From positions 4,154,001 through 4,218,000 of the forward strand of contig NZ_CP134152.1 in the NCBI RefSeq assembly GCF_032164335.1: a DNA stretch of 64,000 nt, in the 5' to 3' direction. Position numbers and translations under genes: made by a program. This DNA is from Winslowiella toletana. Its GTDB lineage: Bacteria; Pseudomonadota; Gammaproteobacteria; Enterobacterales; Enterobacteriaceae. This document shows positions 33,878 to 42,353 of this stretch, piece after piece. The notes under the pieces were generated by a model, which was given only the letters and a program-made list of their open reading frames with translations, had not been told where the DNA came from and made no database searches. How positions within the stretch are numbered: the stretch's first letter is position 1; the number at the start of each line of letters is the position of its first letter.

Positions 33878-34405
33878 TTACAGCCCGCGCAACGCCAGCG
33901 CGCTGTCCAGCTCTTGATAACTGGCGACCATCTGCTCCTGCGAAGCGCGATTCAGCCCGCTGGGATTTGGCAACACCCAGACTTCGCTATCACCAATGGT
34001 AATCGCCTGCCTGCCCCACTCCACTTTGCTCTGACGAAAAGCGCGCTTAAACGCCTCTTTACCTAATACCGCCAGCGCCCTCGGCTGATAATGTTGAATC
34101 TTCTCAATCAGCGCTTTACCGCCATCACGCAATTCCAGCGCCGACAGCTCATTAGCCTGCACGGTTGGGCGCTCCACCAGCATAGTGATACCACAGCCGG
34201 TCTCCAGCAGCCGCTGCTCCTGTTCTGGTTTCAGCAACTGCGCGGTAAATCCCGCTTGCCAGATAGTCTTCCAGAAACGATTACCGGGATGGGCAAAGTG
34301 AAAGCCGGTGTGCGCCGACGACTTACCCGGATTGATCCCACAGAACACCACGCGCAGGCCCGGTGCGAGAATATCGGTAATCGGCTGTTCAGTATTATCG
34401 CTCAT
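33878..34405 (-). CDS. mug: G/U mismatch-specific uracil/thymine-DNA glycosylase
   Basis: Mug excises uracil, ethenocytosine and related bases opposite guanine. The 175-residue product (E. coli 168) has the catalytic motif [14 protein letters not shown] (Asn near residue 24), [11 protein letters not shown], and the DNA-intercalating [10 protein letters not shown] loop. The ATG at 34405 follows AGGAAAATT; a further 60 in-frame upstream codons do not belong to the family and run into an apparent gene fragment on the other strand. Confidence 0.96.
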   Translation of the reverse strand: MSDNTEQPITDILAPGLRVVFCGINPGKSSAHTGFHFAHPGNRFWKTIWQAGFTAQLLKPEQEQRLLETGCGITMLVERPTVQANELSALELRDGGKALIEKIQHYQPRALAVLGKEAFKRAFRQSKVEWGRQAITIGDSEVWVLPNPSGLNRASQEQMVASYQELDSALALRGL

Positions 34406-34478
34406 AATTTTCCTGTGAAAGTGACAGCACATGCAGGCGCACGCTGGCCTTAACCGCTTTGCCGCTAAAACTCTGCTG

Positions 34479-34618
34479 AAGGCCCCGGCTACCCGCTTAT
34501 CGCGCAAGGAGAAATGGGCTCCGAAGTCACTGTGGATATTAATTATTATGGACGCCATATTCAAACCGCTGCTCACCTGATACAACGCGGCGACGACTCA
34601 TTCTGGATGCATTGGTAG
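34479..34618 (+). pseudogene. Unidentified 3' gene fragment
   Basis: A coding-like open frame of about 46 codons ends at the TAG at 34616-34618 and reads ...[16 protein letters not shown], ending in FWMHW. It is in the 337-bp gap between mug and the tRNA gene. No ribosome-binding site fits and a TAA closes the frame upstream, so it looks like the tail of a lost gene. I do not recognise the family; only an internal ATG (34513) could make a short protein of 34 residues. Confidence 0.35.
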
Positions 34619-34742
34619 CGGGCCATCATTAATTCCTTGAGATTCAGATGGTTTGCGCTGCATGAGGTTTGCTTAAAAAAAGGGCAACCGGACGCTTATC
34701 GCTGGATTGCGCACCAGAGTTACATTATAATCCTGCCCCGCA

Positions 34743-34818
34743 GGCCCCTTAGCTCAGTGGTTAGAGCAGGCGACTCATAATCGCTTGGTCGCTGGTTCAA
34801 GTCCAGCAGGGGCCACCA
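34743..34818 (+). tRNA. ileX: tRNA-Ile2 (CAU anticodon, lysidine-modified)
   Basis: The 76-base tRNA has an encoded 3' CCA, an acceptor stem GGCCCCT pairing with AGGGGCC, a D-arm, an anticodon loop ACTCATAAT with CAT and a T-arm GGTTCAAGTCC. The sequence is that of the AUA-reading tRNA-Ile2 whose C34 is changed to lysidine by TilS; annotation programs often call it tRNA-Met. The position next to mug-rpoD is that of E. coli ileX. Its 3' half is the integration site of the neighbouring prophage. Confidence 0.96.
34773..34784 (+). other. attL core in the tRNA anticodon arm
   Basis: ACTCATAATCGC is shared exactly with 55109-55120 beyond the integrase gene. Similarity continues imperfectly from here through the tRNA 3' end and about 80 bp downstream flank. 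Coliphage 186 is known to integrate in the sister gene ileY, which encodes the same tRNA-Ile2, so the target fits the 186-like integrase. Confidence 0.8.
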
Positions 34819-34844
34819 AATTTTAGCTTTGAAATCATATAATT

Positions 34845-34870
34845 AAGCCACTCTTTCGAGTGGCTTTTTT
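34845..34870 (+). terminator. tRNA-Ile2 terminator
   Basis: AAGCCACT / AGTGGCTT stem with a short CTTTCG loop followed by six Ts lies 27 bp after the CCA end. Confidence 0.85.
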
Positions 34871-34935
34871 ATTGCCTCATTTCTGAGTGGCGATGCAATG
34901 GCGGTAGATTTTTTACCGCCACTTTCATCAGCACA

Positions 34936-34960
34936 TAAAAAAACCCGCACGCGGCGGGCA
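34936..34960 (-). terminator. Terminator of the prophage D-ogr late operon
   Basis: Read on the minus strand, CCCGC-CGCGT-GCGGG is followed by seven Ts, 16 bp after the ogr/B stop codon. Confidence 0.8.
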
Positions 34961-34975
34961 TTTGGCAGATATGGT

Positions 34976-35194
34976 TCAAAGACACAGTGGGCGCTGACCC
35001 GTTACAGCAGGGTGAGGAGGTGCCGGCTTTATGGCTCCCGGCGTGACAATAAAACGTTCAACCGTCTCCATTGTCATAAACGTGCAACTGCAGTTGATGT
35101 TCTGGCACTGGTGGTAACGCTCTTTGGTGTTTTCAGTTAAATAGCGGCTGGTTCGCGCATGTGCGGCATGATGACACTTCGGACAATGAAACAT
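34976..35194 (-). CDS. ogr: Late-gene transcription activator Ogr / 186 B
   Basis: The 72-residue protein from ATG 35194 has the length and layout of P2 Ogr and 186 B: MFHCPKCHHAAHARTSRYLT, then KERYHQCQNINCSCTF. The Cys-x2-Cys...Cys-x4-Cys pattern binds zinc. These proteins recruit host RNA polymerase alpha subunit to the late tail, head and lysis promoters. It is the last gene of the prophage late block next to attL, as in P2. The intact gene means the tail and lysis operons could still be switched on. Confidence 0.93.
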   Translation of the reverse strand: MFHCPKCHHAAHARTSRYLTENTKERYHQCQNINCSCTFMTMETVERFIVTPGAIKPAPPHPAVTGQRPLCL

Positions 35195-35259
35195 AACCCA
35201 CCTTTTATCCTCAAATTGTGAACTAGTAATAATCATAAATTCACTTTATGTGAATTTAT

Positions 35260-36429
35260 TTATTCACTTTCCGATTCATCGCTGTAATCCACATCAGCAA
35301 GCTTAACCTCAAGCTCTAAGCCGGTGGTGTAGCCGTTATTGTTGAGATTGTGAGTTACCTTGCTGATTAACCATAACTGATCGTCTATGACGCGCTTAAA
35401 GCCCGACACCCGCATCGGCGTTTCAGGAAATAAATCTGCACGCCCTAATGCCAGCGTAATAGAGAACTCAGCTGCGCCGCGCTGCAGCATGTCCCACTTG
35501 GCCTGAGCAGCACGCATCGCCTGTTCTTTTGAGGCATAGACCGTGGTCAGCGCCAGCACGTTATCCGCTTCACCGGCCATATATTCGTCCTCGCGTGCCT
35601 CCTGCTCTTTTTTAAGCGCTGTCTCTTTGCTGTCCGGCGTTGCTTTGGGATGCTGCAGCGCGCGCAGCTGCCCCTCCTTGGGTTTGCGCTTCAGCGTCAC
35701 TTTCTGCTTTTGCGGCTTCGGGTCTTCAGTGTGCAACCATTTAGCCGTTACGCCGGTATAAGCGCTACGGTCAGCGATGGCAAACTGATGACGGTCACCG
35801 TCGCTGCGGGTCAACGTCATTTGTGGGATCGCCGCACCACTGGCCGTTGTTGCACTACCCGCCCTGAGAAACAGTAGCTTTCCCGCCTTTACCGACACCG
35901 CCGCACCATTGCGGTTAGCCAGCCGGGTCAGGAACACCGCGTCTGACTCCTGCGACTGGTCAATATGCGGCACCGGAATTTTTTTCAGTGAATCCGCGAC
36001 GCTGGCCGTCAGCTTATTGCGCTTTGCGATGGTACTGACCAGATCGCCGAGGGTGGTGTCGTGCCATGATTCCTCACGCCGTGCATTAAGCGTTCCACGA
36101 AAGTCTGCGCTGCGCGCGCGTAGGGTCAGCGTATCCGGCGCGCCACGGTGCTCAATTTCATCGACCGTAAAGTCGCCCTTATTCAGCAGCGCCGAACCCT
36201 GCCAGCCCAGCCACAACGTCAGCACTGCCCCGCGCTGGGGTAGCTCGACTTTACCGTCGGTGTCGTCGAGCTCAATGTTGAGCTGGTCAGCCTCAAAGCC
36301 CCGGTTGTCGATCATGGTCAGAGAAATCAGCCGGTCATAAAAATTGCGGGTAATGTCCTGACTGTTAAGCGTCAGCATAAATGCCGGTGCGAGGCTGGCA
36401 CCGGCATCAATGGTAAGTCCCGTAATCAT
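35260..36429 (-). CDS. D: Tail/baseplate hub protein gpD
   Basis: The 389-residue product (P2 gpD 387) starts MITGLTIDAGASLAPAFML and has the phage late-control D (T4 gp27-like) pattern: LTMIDNRGFEADQLNIELDD, RSADFRGTLNARREESWHD, and TPMRVSGFKRVID near the end. gpD forms the hub at the base of the contractile tail. Its start overlaps the end of U by four bases. The reading frame is undamaged. Confidence 0.94.
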   Translation of the reverse strand: MITGLTIDAGASLAPAFMLTLNSQDITRNFYDRLISLTMIDNRGFEADQLNIELDDTDGKVELPQRGAVLTLWLGWQGSALLNKGDFTVDEIEHRGAPDTLTLRARSADFRGTLNARREESWHDTTLGDLVSTIAKRNKLTASVADSLKKIPVPHIDQSQESDAVFLTRLANRNGAAVSVKAGKLLFLRAGSATTASGAAIPQMTLTRSDGDRHQFAIADRSAYTGVTAKWLHTEDPKPQKQKVTLKRKPKEGQLRALQHPKATPDSKETALKKEQEAREDEYMAGEADNVLALTTVYASKEQAMRAAQAKWDMLQRGAAEFSITLALGRADLFPETPMRVSGFKRVIDDQLWLISKVTHNLNNNGYTTGLELEVKLADVDYSDESESE

Positions 36430-36911
36430 GCGGTCAGCCCTCCAGCCGAGCCCTGTAGATTACCGACCAAACTGGCGGCAGAGTCGATAAGCTCACCGGC
36501 CTGCTTATTCAGGTCGCCAAACATCGCCGTCAGCGATTCATCGACCCGTTTCAGAGAGAGTGTGAAATCAATCTTTCTGGCCGCGCCGTCGCTGAAAAAC
36601 TCGGTATGCGTGGTCGATACCTTATCGACGATATACATTCCGAGAATATTGCCGGTACCCTCAATCAACGGCCACGCCCTGCCCTCGTTGGCCATCAGCT
36701 CAACAGCCAGCAAGGAGATACGCCCGCCGGTAATGGCGGGATAAAGCGTTCCGGCAAGCTGGCGTGAGGTTTCCCCTTCCCCGAGAAACTGATACGCAGG
36801 CGGTTTACCGATCCGGTCATTAGACGCCCAGCGATAATCCTTCGAGTGCTGCATCGACTGATAAGGCAGGGTGCGGCGTTCAAACACAAACATTCCAAGT
36901 GCAAGCATCAT
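36426..36911 (-). CDS. U: Tail protein gpU
   Basis: 161 residues, nearly the P2 gpU length (159). It has the family pattern LGMFVFERRTLPYQSMQ, GRISLLAVELMANEGRAWPLIEGTG, and FSDGAARKIDFTLSLKRVDE. gpU is a tail protein needed for assembly of the P2 contractile tail. A second ATG one codon in is an equally possible start. It is sandwiched between T and D in the FI-FII-E-T-U-D operon. Confidence 0.93.
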   Translation of the reverse strand: MMLALGMFVFERRTLPYQSMQHSKDYRWASNDRIGKPPAYQFLGEGETSRQLAGTLYPAITGGRISLLAVELMANEGRAWPLIEGTGNILGMYIVDKVSTTHTEFFSDGAARKIDFTLSLKRVDESLTAMFGDLNKQAGELIDSAASLVGNLQGSAGGLTA

Positions 36912-36925
36912 TATTTTATCCTCCC

Positions 36926-39367
36926 TCAGTCATGACTCATGTTGGCACGCGCACGCGCACGCTTCTCGCGATCAATCTGCTCGACGGTGTCGCGAAGCTG
37001 ACGGTCAAGCTGATGCCCCGGTGCAATACCGCCCGAAAGCGTGATGTTGTATTCGCTTTTGCTCTGGTCGACGTAAGAGCGCCCTGCCGGTGCGGTAACT
37101 GGCTGGTAAGCCTGATAGCCACCATAGCTGCTGGTCGCCGGAATGTAAGAATTCCCCTGCGTGGCGGCATTGGTTTTGATGGCGGTCTGGTCGAGAATGT
37201 CCGACTCTTTGCTGATAATGCCGAGCTTTTCCAGAAGCCAGTCGACGCCGCTGCGCAGCTTGTTAAATACGTCAAGCGGTGCTGTCAGTGCTGAGGCCAG
37301 CGCCTGACCGAATATGACGCCGACGTTTTTACAACTGTCGAGCGTTTCCTGCGTCGTCTTGATCGGCGCAATCAGGTCTTTAAAACACTGCCAGACGCCA
37401 CCTAATTTCTCACCAAGCTCGTCAAAGATCGGAGTCAGCGGAGTGAACATCTCCCCGACCGGCGCAAAGGCGCTTATGACCCCCTCAATCACCCCTGAGA
37501 AAAATGCGCTGATGGGCTCCCAATATTTACGGATCAGCAACGCGCCAGCCACAATCACCAAGCCTATGGCCACAATCGGCCAGGTAATCGCGCCGAGCGC
37601 GGTAACAATAGCGCTACCTACCACGGTAAACGCGGTGCCAAGAAAGCCAGCAGCAGTAATGATGACATTTATCCCACTAATGATCGGCCACGCAATCAGA
37701 CCAATAACGCCAATCACACCGATGAAAGCCAGCGCCCCGGTAACTACTGTAAAAAGGGTTTTCGTCAGCTCTGGATTGGCTTTTGTCCATGTTCGTAAAG
37801 TATCCACCCAGCCTGTGGCTGATGTGGTTAACTTACGCAGTGCTGAGTCTTCTTTTTCAAATACCTCAATTTGCAAATTTTCCGAGGCTGACTGCAGTTT
37901 TTTCAAATCACCGTCGAGGTTATTCGTCTGGATTTTTGCGATCCGTGCGGTAGTACCTTTAGAGTCACCAATCTGATTGCGCTTCTCCGCCAGCTGGCCA
38001 TTACCCGCAGCAGCAACCAGCTTCACTGCGCCTGCCATCGCCTCTTCACCGAAAATAACTTTCAGATATTCAGCCTGCTGCGCGCTACTGAGCTGGTTTT
38101 TATCAAATGAGCGGTGGATATCACTGAGGATTTTCTCAACCGGCAGCATATTTCCGTTATTATCTTGCGTGGTGACTGACAGCTCTTTAAGGGCGTCAGA
38201 AGCCTGCCCCTGTGGAGCCTGCAGCCTGCTGAAAATGGCGCTGGCACTCGTTCCCGCCATCGAGCCCTTGATATCGTTATCAGCCAGTATGCCGATCACG
38301 GCGGCAGTATCTTCAATGCTGGCACCTGCGGCCTCTGCTGTGGGCGCGACGGACTTCATCGCCTCCGTAAACTCGATCAGACCGGTTTTGGACGACGTAA
38401 AACCTTCCGTCATCACATCCGTTACGCGTTCAACTTCCGTCGTGGACAGATTAAACGCAGACTGGATACTGGTGATAATATCGGCGGCTTCGGCAGTATC
38501 AACCTCCGCAGCCAGGCTGAGATTAATGGTCGATCCCGTGGCAGCCAGTACGGCATCAGCGTCGTATCCGGAACGCGCCAGCGTCGTCTGAGTAAGCGCC
38601 ACATTACCTGGTGAAACCCCGGTCTTCGCGCCGATATCCCGCGCCTGTTGCCTGATAGCCGCAAGTTTTTCATCGCTGTTACTCAGATCGAGAATCGCCT
38701 GCGTGCCGGACATCTGTTTATCAAAGTCGATACCGGGAGCAATAAACTGCGATGAGGCATTCAAGCCTTTCATCGCGATGCCAACACCGGCCATACCGGC
38801 ATTCCGCGCGCCAGAAGCCAGCTTTTGGCCGGTTTCGTAACGGGCTTTGACCTGGCTCAACCTCGCCTGTTGTGCTCTGACACGCGCCAGCGCCTCACGC
38901 TGTCGGTTAAGCTGCGCCGTCGTCTCGTTGATGGAGGCTTTCAGCCGACGCTGATCGGCAGACAGGCTGCGGGTATTAATACCGGCCTGCATCAGTCCGG
39001 TACGCTGGCGCTGAACCGAGATTCTCAGTTCGTTGTATTGGGTCTGCAGCTCAGAGGCTGCACGCTTTGCCGCTTCGAGTGCCTGCGCCTGTGCGCGGGT
39101 AGGATTGGTGGCGTTTTTAAACCGCACGGCCAGCTCACCCGCTTCGCGCTTCGCCCTGTCGAGCGCCTGACCGGTCACGGCCAACTGCGCACTTGTCTCA
39201 CGGAAGCCGTTGATTTTCGACGCCTGATCATTCAGGTCGCGCAGCCCCTTTTGTGTGTCGCGAATGTCACCCGACAGGGTTTTACTCGCGGCCTGGATGG
39301 ACTTCAGCGGTCGGGTCGCCTGGTCGACCGCTTTTAGCAAAATCTCAAGCCTCAGGTTATTACTCAT
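36926..39367 (-). CDS. T: Tail tape measure protein gpT
   Basis: 813 residues, matching P2 gpT (815). The N-terminal 170 residues are a coiled coil (MSNNLRLEILLKAVDQATRPLKS, many Gln/Ala/Arg heptads), then the conserved phage tape-measure region around SQFIAPGIDFDKQMSGTQAI and DNDIKGSMAGTSASAIFSRL. Hydrophobic transmembrane-like segments lie at about 540-610. The tape-measure length sets tail length, so an almost P2-sized tail is predicted. The ATG overlaps the end of E' by eight bases. Confidence 0.95.
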   Translation of the reverse strand: MSNNLRLEILLKAVDQATRPLKSIQAASKTLSGDIRDTQKGLRDLNDQASKINGFRETSAQLAVTGQALDRAKREAGELAVRFKNATNPTRAQAQALEAAKRAASELQTQYNELRISVQRQRTGLMQAGINTRSLSADQRRLKASINETTAQLNRQREALARVRAQQARLSQVKARYETGQKLASGARNAGMAGVGIAMKGLNASSQFIAPGIDFDKQMSGTQAILDLSNSDEKLAAIRQQARDIGAKTGVSPGNVALTQTTLARSGYDADAVLAATGSTINLSLAAEVDTAEAADIITSIQSAFNLSTTEVERVTDVMTEGFTSSKTGLIEFTEAMKSVAPTAEAAGASIEDTAAVIGILADNDIKGSMAGTSASAIFSRLQAPQGQASDALKELSVTTQDNNGNMLPVEKILSDIHRSFDKNQLSSAQQAEYLKVIFGEEAMAGAVKLVAAAGNGQLAEKRNQIGDSKGTTARIAKIQTNNLDGDLKKLQSASENLQIEVFEKEDSALRKLTTSATGWVDTLRTWTKANPELTKTLFTVVTGALAFIGVIGVIGLIAWPIISGINVIITAAGFLGTAFTVVGSAIVTALGAITWPIVAIGLVIVAGALLIRKYWEPISAFFSGVIEGVISAFAPVGEMFTPLTPIFDELGEKLGGVWQCFKDLIAPIKTTQETLDSCKNVGVIFGQALASALTAPLDVFNKLRSGVDWLLEKLGIISKESDILDQTAIKTNAATQGNSYIPATSSYGGYQAYQPVTAPAGRSYVDQSKSEYNITLSGGIAPGHQLDRQLRDTVEQIDREKRARARANMSHD

Positions 39368-39479
39368 TCTGATTTCCGCTACGCTGCAGCGCCTTATCGC
39401 GCCATGTGATGAGCTCGGTCAGGCTCAGGGAATAGAGCTCCGATGGCGGCCAGTGAAAAATAACTGCGATATCCGCCAT
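39360..39479 (-). CDS. E': Tail protein E' (GpE' C-terminal extension frame)
   Basis: This small frame encodes MADIAVIFHWPPSELYSLSL followed by TELITWRDKAL, the strongly conserved E' sequence of P2-like phages (39 residues from its own ATG). In P2 it is expressed as the tail of an E+E' fusion by a -1 ribosomal frameshift in E; the slippery site is present at 39533-39539 and the -1 frame is open from there to this stop. E and E+E' act as tail assembly chaperones comparable to lambda G/GT. Confidence 0.9.
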   Translation of the reverse strand: MADIAVIFHWPPSELYSLSLTELITWRDKALQRSGNQNE

Positions 39480-39511
39480 CAGGTCATCAGTCGACAGGTC
39501 GGACGGGAAAT

Positions 39512-39847
39512 TTACTCCACCGAAGCCGGTGACAAAAAACCAATCACCTTAGCGGCCAGCGACAGCATATCGGGCAGTTTCATTGCGGTAAGTTCCTGCG
39601 CGGTCAGCGCGGGGCTGGTCATACGCGGCAGCACCTTAATCAGCGCATCGACTTCCGACTGCGCCACTGCCGCCAGGCTGACACCGCGCAGGGTACCCGC
39701 GTTCGGCTCAATCAGGGTGACTTGATCAATCGTCTGGCCGGCGCGCTTAATCGGCGAATCCAGCGTCACGACGTGAGGGTTTACGGTTGCGATTTCATTG
39801 CCAGCCTCGTCAGTAAATTCAGGGGCCTGGTGCTTTGCTGTAGTCAT
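39512..39847 (-). CDS. E: Tail assembly chaperone gpE
   Basis: The 111-residue product has the Mu-type/P2 gpE tail-assembly pattern VTLIEPNAGTLRGVSLAAVAQ, MKLPDMLSLAAKVIGFLSPASV. It ends shortly after a T TTT TTG heptamer, where a fraction of ribosomes should slip -1 and continue into E'. It lies 63 bp after FII in the same operon. Confidence 0.92.
   Translation of the reverse strand: MTTAKHQAPEFTDEAGNEIATVNPHVVTLDSPIKRAGQTIDQVTLIEPNAGTLRGVSLAAVAQSEVDALIKVLPRMTSPALTAQELTAMKLPDMLSLAAKVIGFLSPASVE
39533..39539 (-). other. Programmed -1 frameshift slippery sequence in E
   Basis: On the minus strand the heptamer TTTTTTG reads in the E frame as T-TTT-TTG. A -1 slip continues through GFGGVNFPSDLSTDDL into E' with no stop. 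The position and heptamer are those described for P2 E/E'. Confidence 0.88.
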
Positions 39848-39910
39848 GAAGTTTGTCTCTGCTCTGAATGGGAGTTAATAACCGGCCAGCAATGCTGACC
39901 GGTATGGGGA

Positions 39911-40429
39911 TTACAGACCGATTGCGCGGCGATGCTGTTCCAGACGATCGACGCCGTTCACCTTCTCAACCATGTTAACGGTATCGATTTCGATGATGTC
40001 GCTACCATCAATCGAGAGACGGTAATAGCTGCAAACGGTCGACAGTTTGGTCGAGCTGTTTTCACCCTGCTTATTCTCGCCGCCGTCGATTTCTTTATGA
40101 CGGCCACGCATGACCACCTCGACCGCGACGATATCGCCGGTGTCGTCGCGCTGATAGGAACCAGCGAAACGCAGCGGCACGGCATCTGCACCCGGCGCGG
40201 CGTACTGCGCCCACAGCGCCACATCGGGCAGGCCACCTACAGACCACTCGACGGTTAACGCATCATCGTCGAGGCCGAGGTCAATCGCGGCCGCGCCATT
40301 CATGCCGCCGCCGCGATAGTTTTCGAGCTTGCGCGTCAGCTTCGGCAGCGTCACGGATTCAACAACGCCCATATAGCTGAGGCCGTCATTGAACATATTC
40401 AGATATTTAAGTTTGCGGGGTAGTGCCAT
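39911..40429 (-). CDS. FII: Major tail tube protein gpFII
   Basis: 172 residues, identical in length to P2 FII. It begins MALPRKLKYLNMFNDGLSYMG and has KLTRKLENYRGGGMNGA and YYRLSIDGSDIIEIDTVNMV of the phage tail tube family. It forms the inner tube of the contractile tail. It lies 15 bp downstream of the sheath gene. Confidence 0.95.
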   Translation of the reverse strand: MALPRKLKYLNMFNDGLSYMGVVESVTLPKLTRKLENYRGGGMNGAAAIDLGLDDDALTVEWSVGGLPDVALWAQYAAPGADAVPLRFAGSYQRDDTGDIVAVEVVMRGRHKEIDGGENKQGENSSTKLSTVCSYYRLSIDGSDIIEIDTVNMVEKVNGVDRLEQHRRAIGL

Positions 40430-40444
40430 GTTATTTCAGGCTCC

Positions 40445-41623
40445 TTAGCTATTGACCGATTCGGCCAGATTCACCAGATACTTATCGGTGATACGCTGGC
40501 GCAGGGTCAGGCTTTCCAGTGGGGGAACCGGCGTATAGTCGTAGTCGATATACAGTTTCCCGGCCTTGAGAGTTTCCTTATCGTTCGATTCCTCATCGAA
40601 CCAGCATTCACCGTCCAGGATGTAGCCGTTAGATTTCAGCTCACGGAACTTGGCGTTAATGCCGTCAACAATGTCACGGATAAGCGAGGCGGTGATGGGC
40701 TTATCGACCGCCCACATGTGCGCCTCGGCCATCGTGTCGGCCAGCACCTGCGCGGTGCGGGTGTAATTCTCAAACAGGAAAAGCGGATCATCAGAGCAGG
40801 TGCGGTTACCCCAGAAACGGAAACCATCTTTGCGCACCAGTGTCGTAACCCCGGCCTCGTTGAGCAGGTCGGCATCGGTGCCGGATGCCTGCAAATCCCA
40901 GAATACTGAAGCGCTGATGCCGGTAACGCCCTGCACGCCAACGTTAGACAGGGTTTTGTGCCAGCCGACAGTCTGGTCAATGTAAGCCCGCAGGCCGAGC
41001 GCGCGTGCAGTGGCATAGGCCGTCGCGGAAGCGTTCCCGGTGGTGTCCCATGCCAGAAAATCAGGCCAGATGACCATCAGCTCGCGCTGGCTGAAGTTTT
41101 CGCGATAGGCCATTGCTTCGGAAATGGTCTTGCAATTCCATGCGCTGACATAACCAAATGCGCGCAGGCTGATACAGACCGACGCCAGCGCGGTCGCGAC
41201 CTCCTGCGAATCGAGACCCGGCACGCCGAGAATGCGCGGCTTAACGCCGGTAACCGCTTCGGCAGTCAACAGCGCCTTGATTCCGGTGTATTTACCGTTT
41301 TCATCGGTGCCACCGATGATGTTGGAAATGGTCTGCGCTTCGGCATCTTCTCCGGTACCTTCGGCAACGCGCACAACGACGGTGACGGGTTTTGACTGGT
41401 CGGCAATAGCCTGCAGGGATGCGGCCAGCGTGCCTTTTTTACCGGCTTTCGCAATGGCGCTCTGCACATTGGTAATCAGTACCGGCTGGTTGAGGGGAAA
41501 TGTCGCGGCATCTGCATCGCTGGCCGTACAGACCATGCCGATGATTGCAGTCGAGACAGTGGATATGACGCGGGTGCCGTCGTTAATTTCAAGCACCTGT
41601 ACGCCGTGGTGAAAATCACTCAT
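40445..41623 (-). CDS. FI: Major tail sheath protein gpFI
   Basis: 392 residues (P2 396). The sheath signature is clear: [20 protein letters not shown], then the conserved [20 protein letters not shown] block and the C-terminal [21 protein letters not shown]. It forms the contractile sheath. It is the first gene of the FI-FII-E-T-U-D operon, preceded by 130 bp that hold the terminator of the upstream operon and should hold an Ogr-dependent promoter. Confidence 0.95.
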   Translation of the reverse strand: MSDFHHGVQVLEINDGTRVISTVSTAIIGMVCTASDADAATFPLNQPVLITNVQSAIAKAGKKGTLAASLQAIADQSKPVTVVVRVAEGTGEDAEAQTISNIIGGTDENGKYTGIKALLTAEAVTGVKPRILGVPGLDSQEVATALASVCISLRAFGYVSAWNCKTISEAMAYRENFSQRELMVIWPDFLAWDTTGNASATAYATARALGLRAYIDQTVGWHKTLSNVGVQGVTGISASVFWDLQASGTDADLLNEAGVTTLVRKDGFRFWGNRTCSDDPLFLFENYTRTAQVLADTMAEAHMWAVDKPITASLIRDIVDGINAKFRELKSNGYILDGECWFDEESNDKETLKAGKLYIDYDYTPVPPLESLTLRQRITDKYLVNLAESVNS

Positions 41624-41722
41624 CCGGTTAACTCCGTGGTTAGTAGGCGAGTGTTATTATCCTGGCTGGTCAGGGAAGGAGCTATTTGTCACAGGTGGAT
41701 GACGGCTGGCACATAAATAAAC

Positions 41723-41748
41723 TAAAAAAAAGGCGGGCATCAGCCCGC
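41723..41748 (-). terminator. Terminator of the V-to-G tail operon
   Basis: GCGGGC-TGAT-GCCCGC stem followed by CTTTTTTTT on the minus strand, six bases after the tail-fibre assembly gene. Confidence 0.88.
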
Positions 41749-41753
41749 TTTAC

Positions 41754-42353
41754 TTATTCCGGTTTTACCGGCCATTCAATATCCGGTGCAGTGGAGGCAT
41801 CGACCGTCTTCAGTGCCTGAATGTATTTCATCCACTTAATCAGGCTGGCTTTATCCTCATCGCTGATGATGCCGAGTTGCAGCTCGGTCTGCCACAGGCT
41901 GATAGTGTTTTGCGCTTCGGCCAGTAATGCGGCTTTTTTCTGTTCAGCTTCCATTACATTACCGCGTTTCTGCGCATCCTCATCCGTGACCCACTCGCTA
42001 CCGTTCCAGCGGTCATAAGGCGTCAGCGGTTCGATGGTGGTCACACCGGCAGGATAATCACCAAGTTCAGAAATTTCGACAGGCTGGCCGGTTTCCGTGT
42101 CATAAGCTATTTTTCCCCGGTGGTCTTCGATATATTCCCATCCATCAAGACTGGCCTTACGACAAATGGCAAAATTATTCTTTTCATCGATTGGCGCATC
42201 GGAGCAAGAATTGGCAGGAATCCCCACTCCCACAGCCAGAAATTCAACTGATGACGTCAGATATTCGCGCGTTTCACCGTTGTAGTTATAAACAGTAATA
42301 TCACCGGTCTTTGTCGCAATCCCGTTTTTATTCAGCGTTGCTTTCTCCATCAT
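41754..42353 (-). CDS. G: Tail fibre assembly protein (Tfa/gpG-like)
   Basis: 199 residues with the Caudo_TAP pattern: central LTPYDRWNGSEWVTDEDAQ, a helical segment EAEQKKAALLAEAQNTISLW, then LGIISDEDKASLIKWMKYIQ and a C-terminal PDIEWPVKPE. Such chaperones fold or attach the tail-fibre tip. It overlaps the H stop codon (ATGATG), so it is coupled to the fibre gene it serves. The N-terminal third is unlike P2 G and may match this fibre specifically. Confidence 0.9.
   Translation of the reverse strand: MMEKATLNKNGIATKTGDITVYNYNGETREYLTSSVEFLAVGVGIPANSCSDAPIDEKNNFAICRKASLDGWEYIEDHRGKIAYDTETGQPVEISELGDYPAGVTTIEPLTPYDRWNGSEWVTDEDAQKRGNVMEAEQKKAALLAEAQNTISLWQTELQLGIISDEDKASLIKWMKYIQALKTVDASTAPDIEWPVKPE

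Noticed and set aside
34406-34585. 60-codon N-terminal extension of mug
   Set aside because: Not part of the Mug family; the internal ATG at 34405 has a ribosome-binding site, and the extension overlaps a better plus-strand coding-like frame.
37314-38591. Two long plus-strand frames opposite the tape measure gene
   Set aside because: Antisense shadows of gpT, which has full length and family motifs.
41624-41722. Ogr-type TGT-N12-ACA activator site ahead of FI
   Set aside because: Expected here, but no exact match could be found by eye, so no site is annotated.
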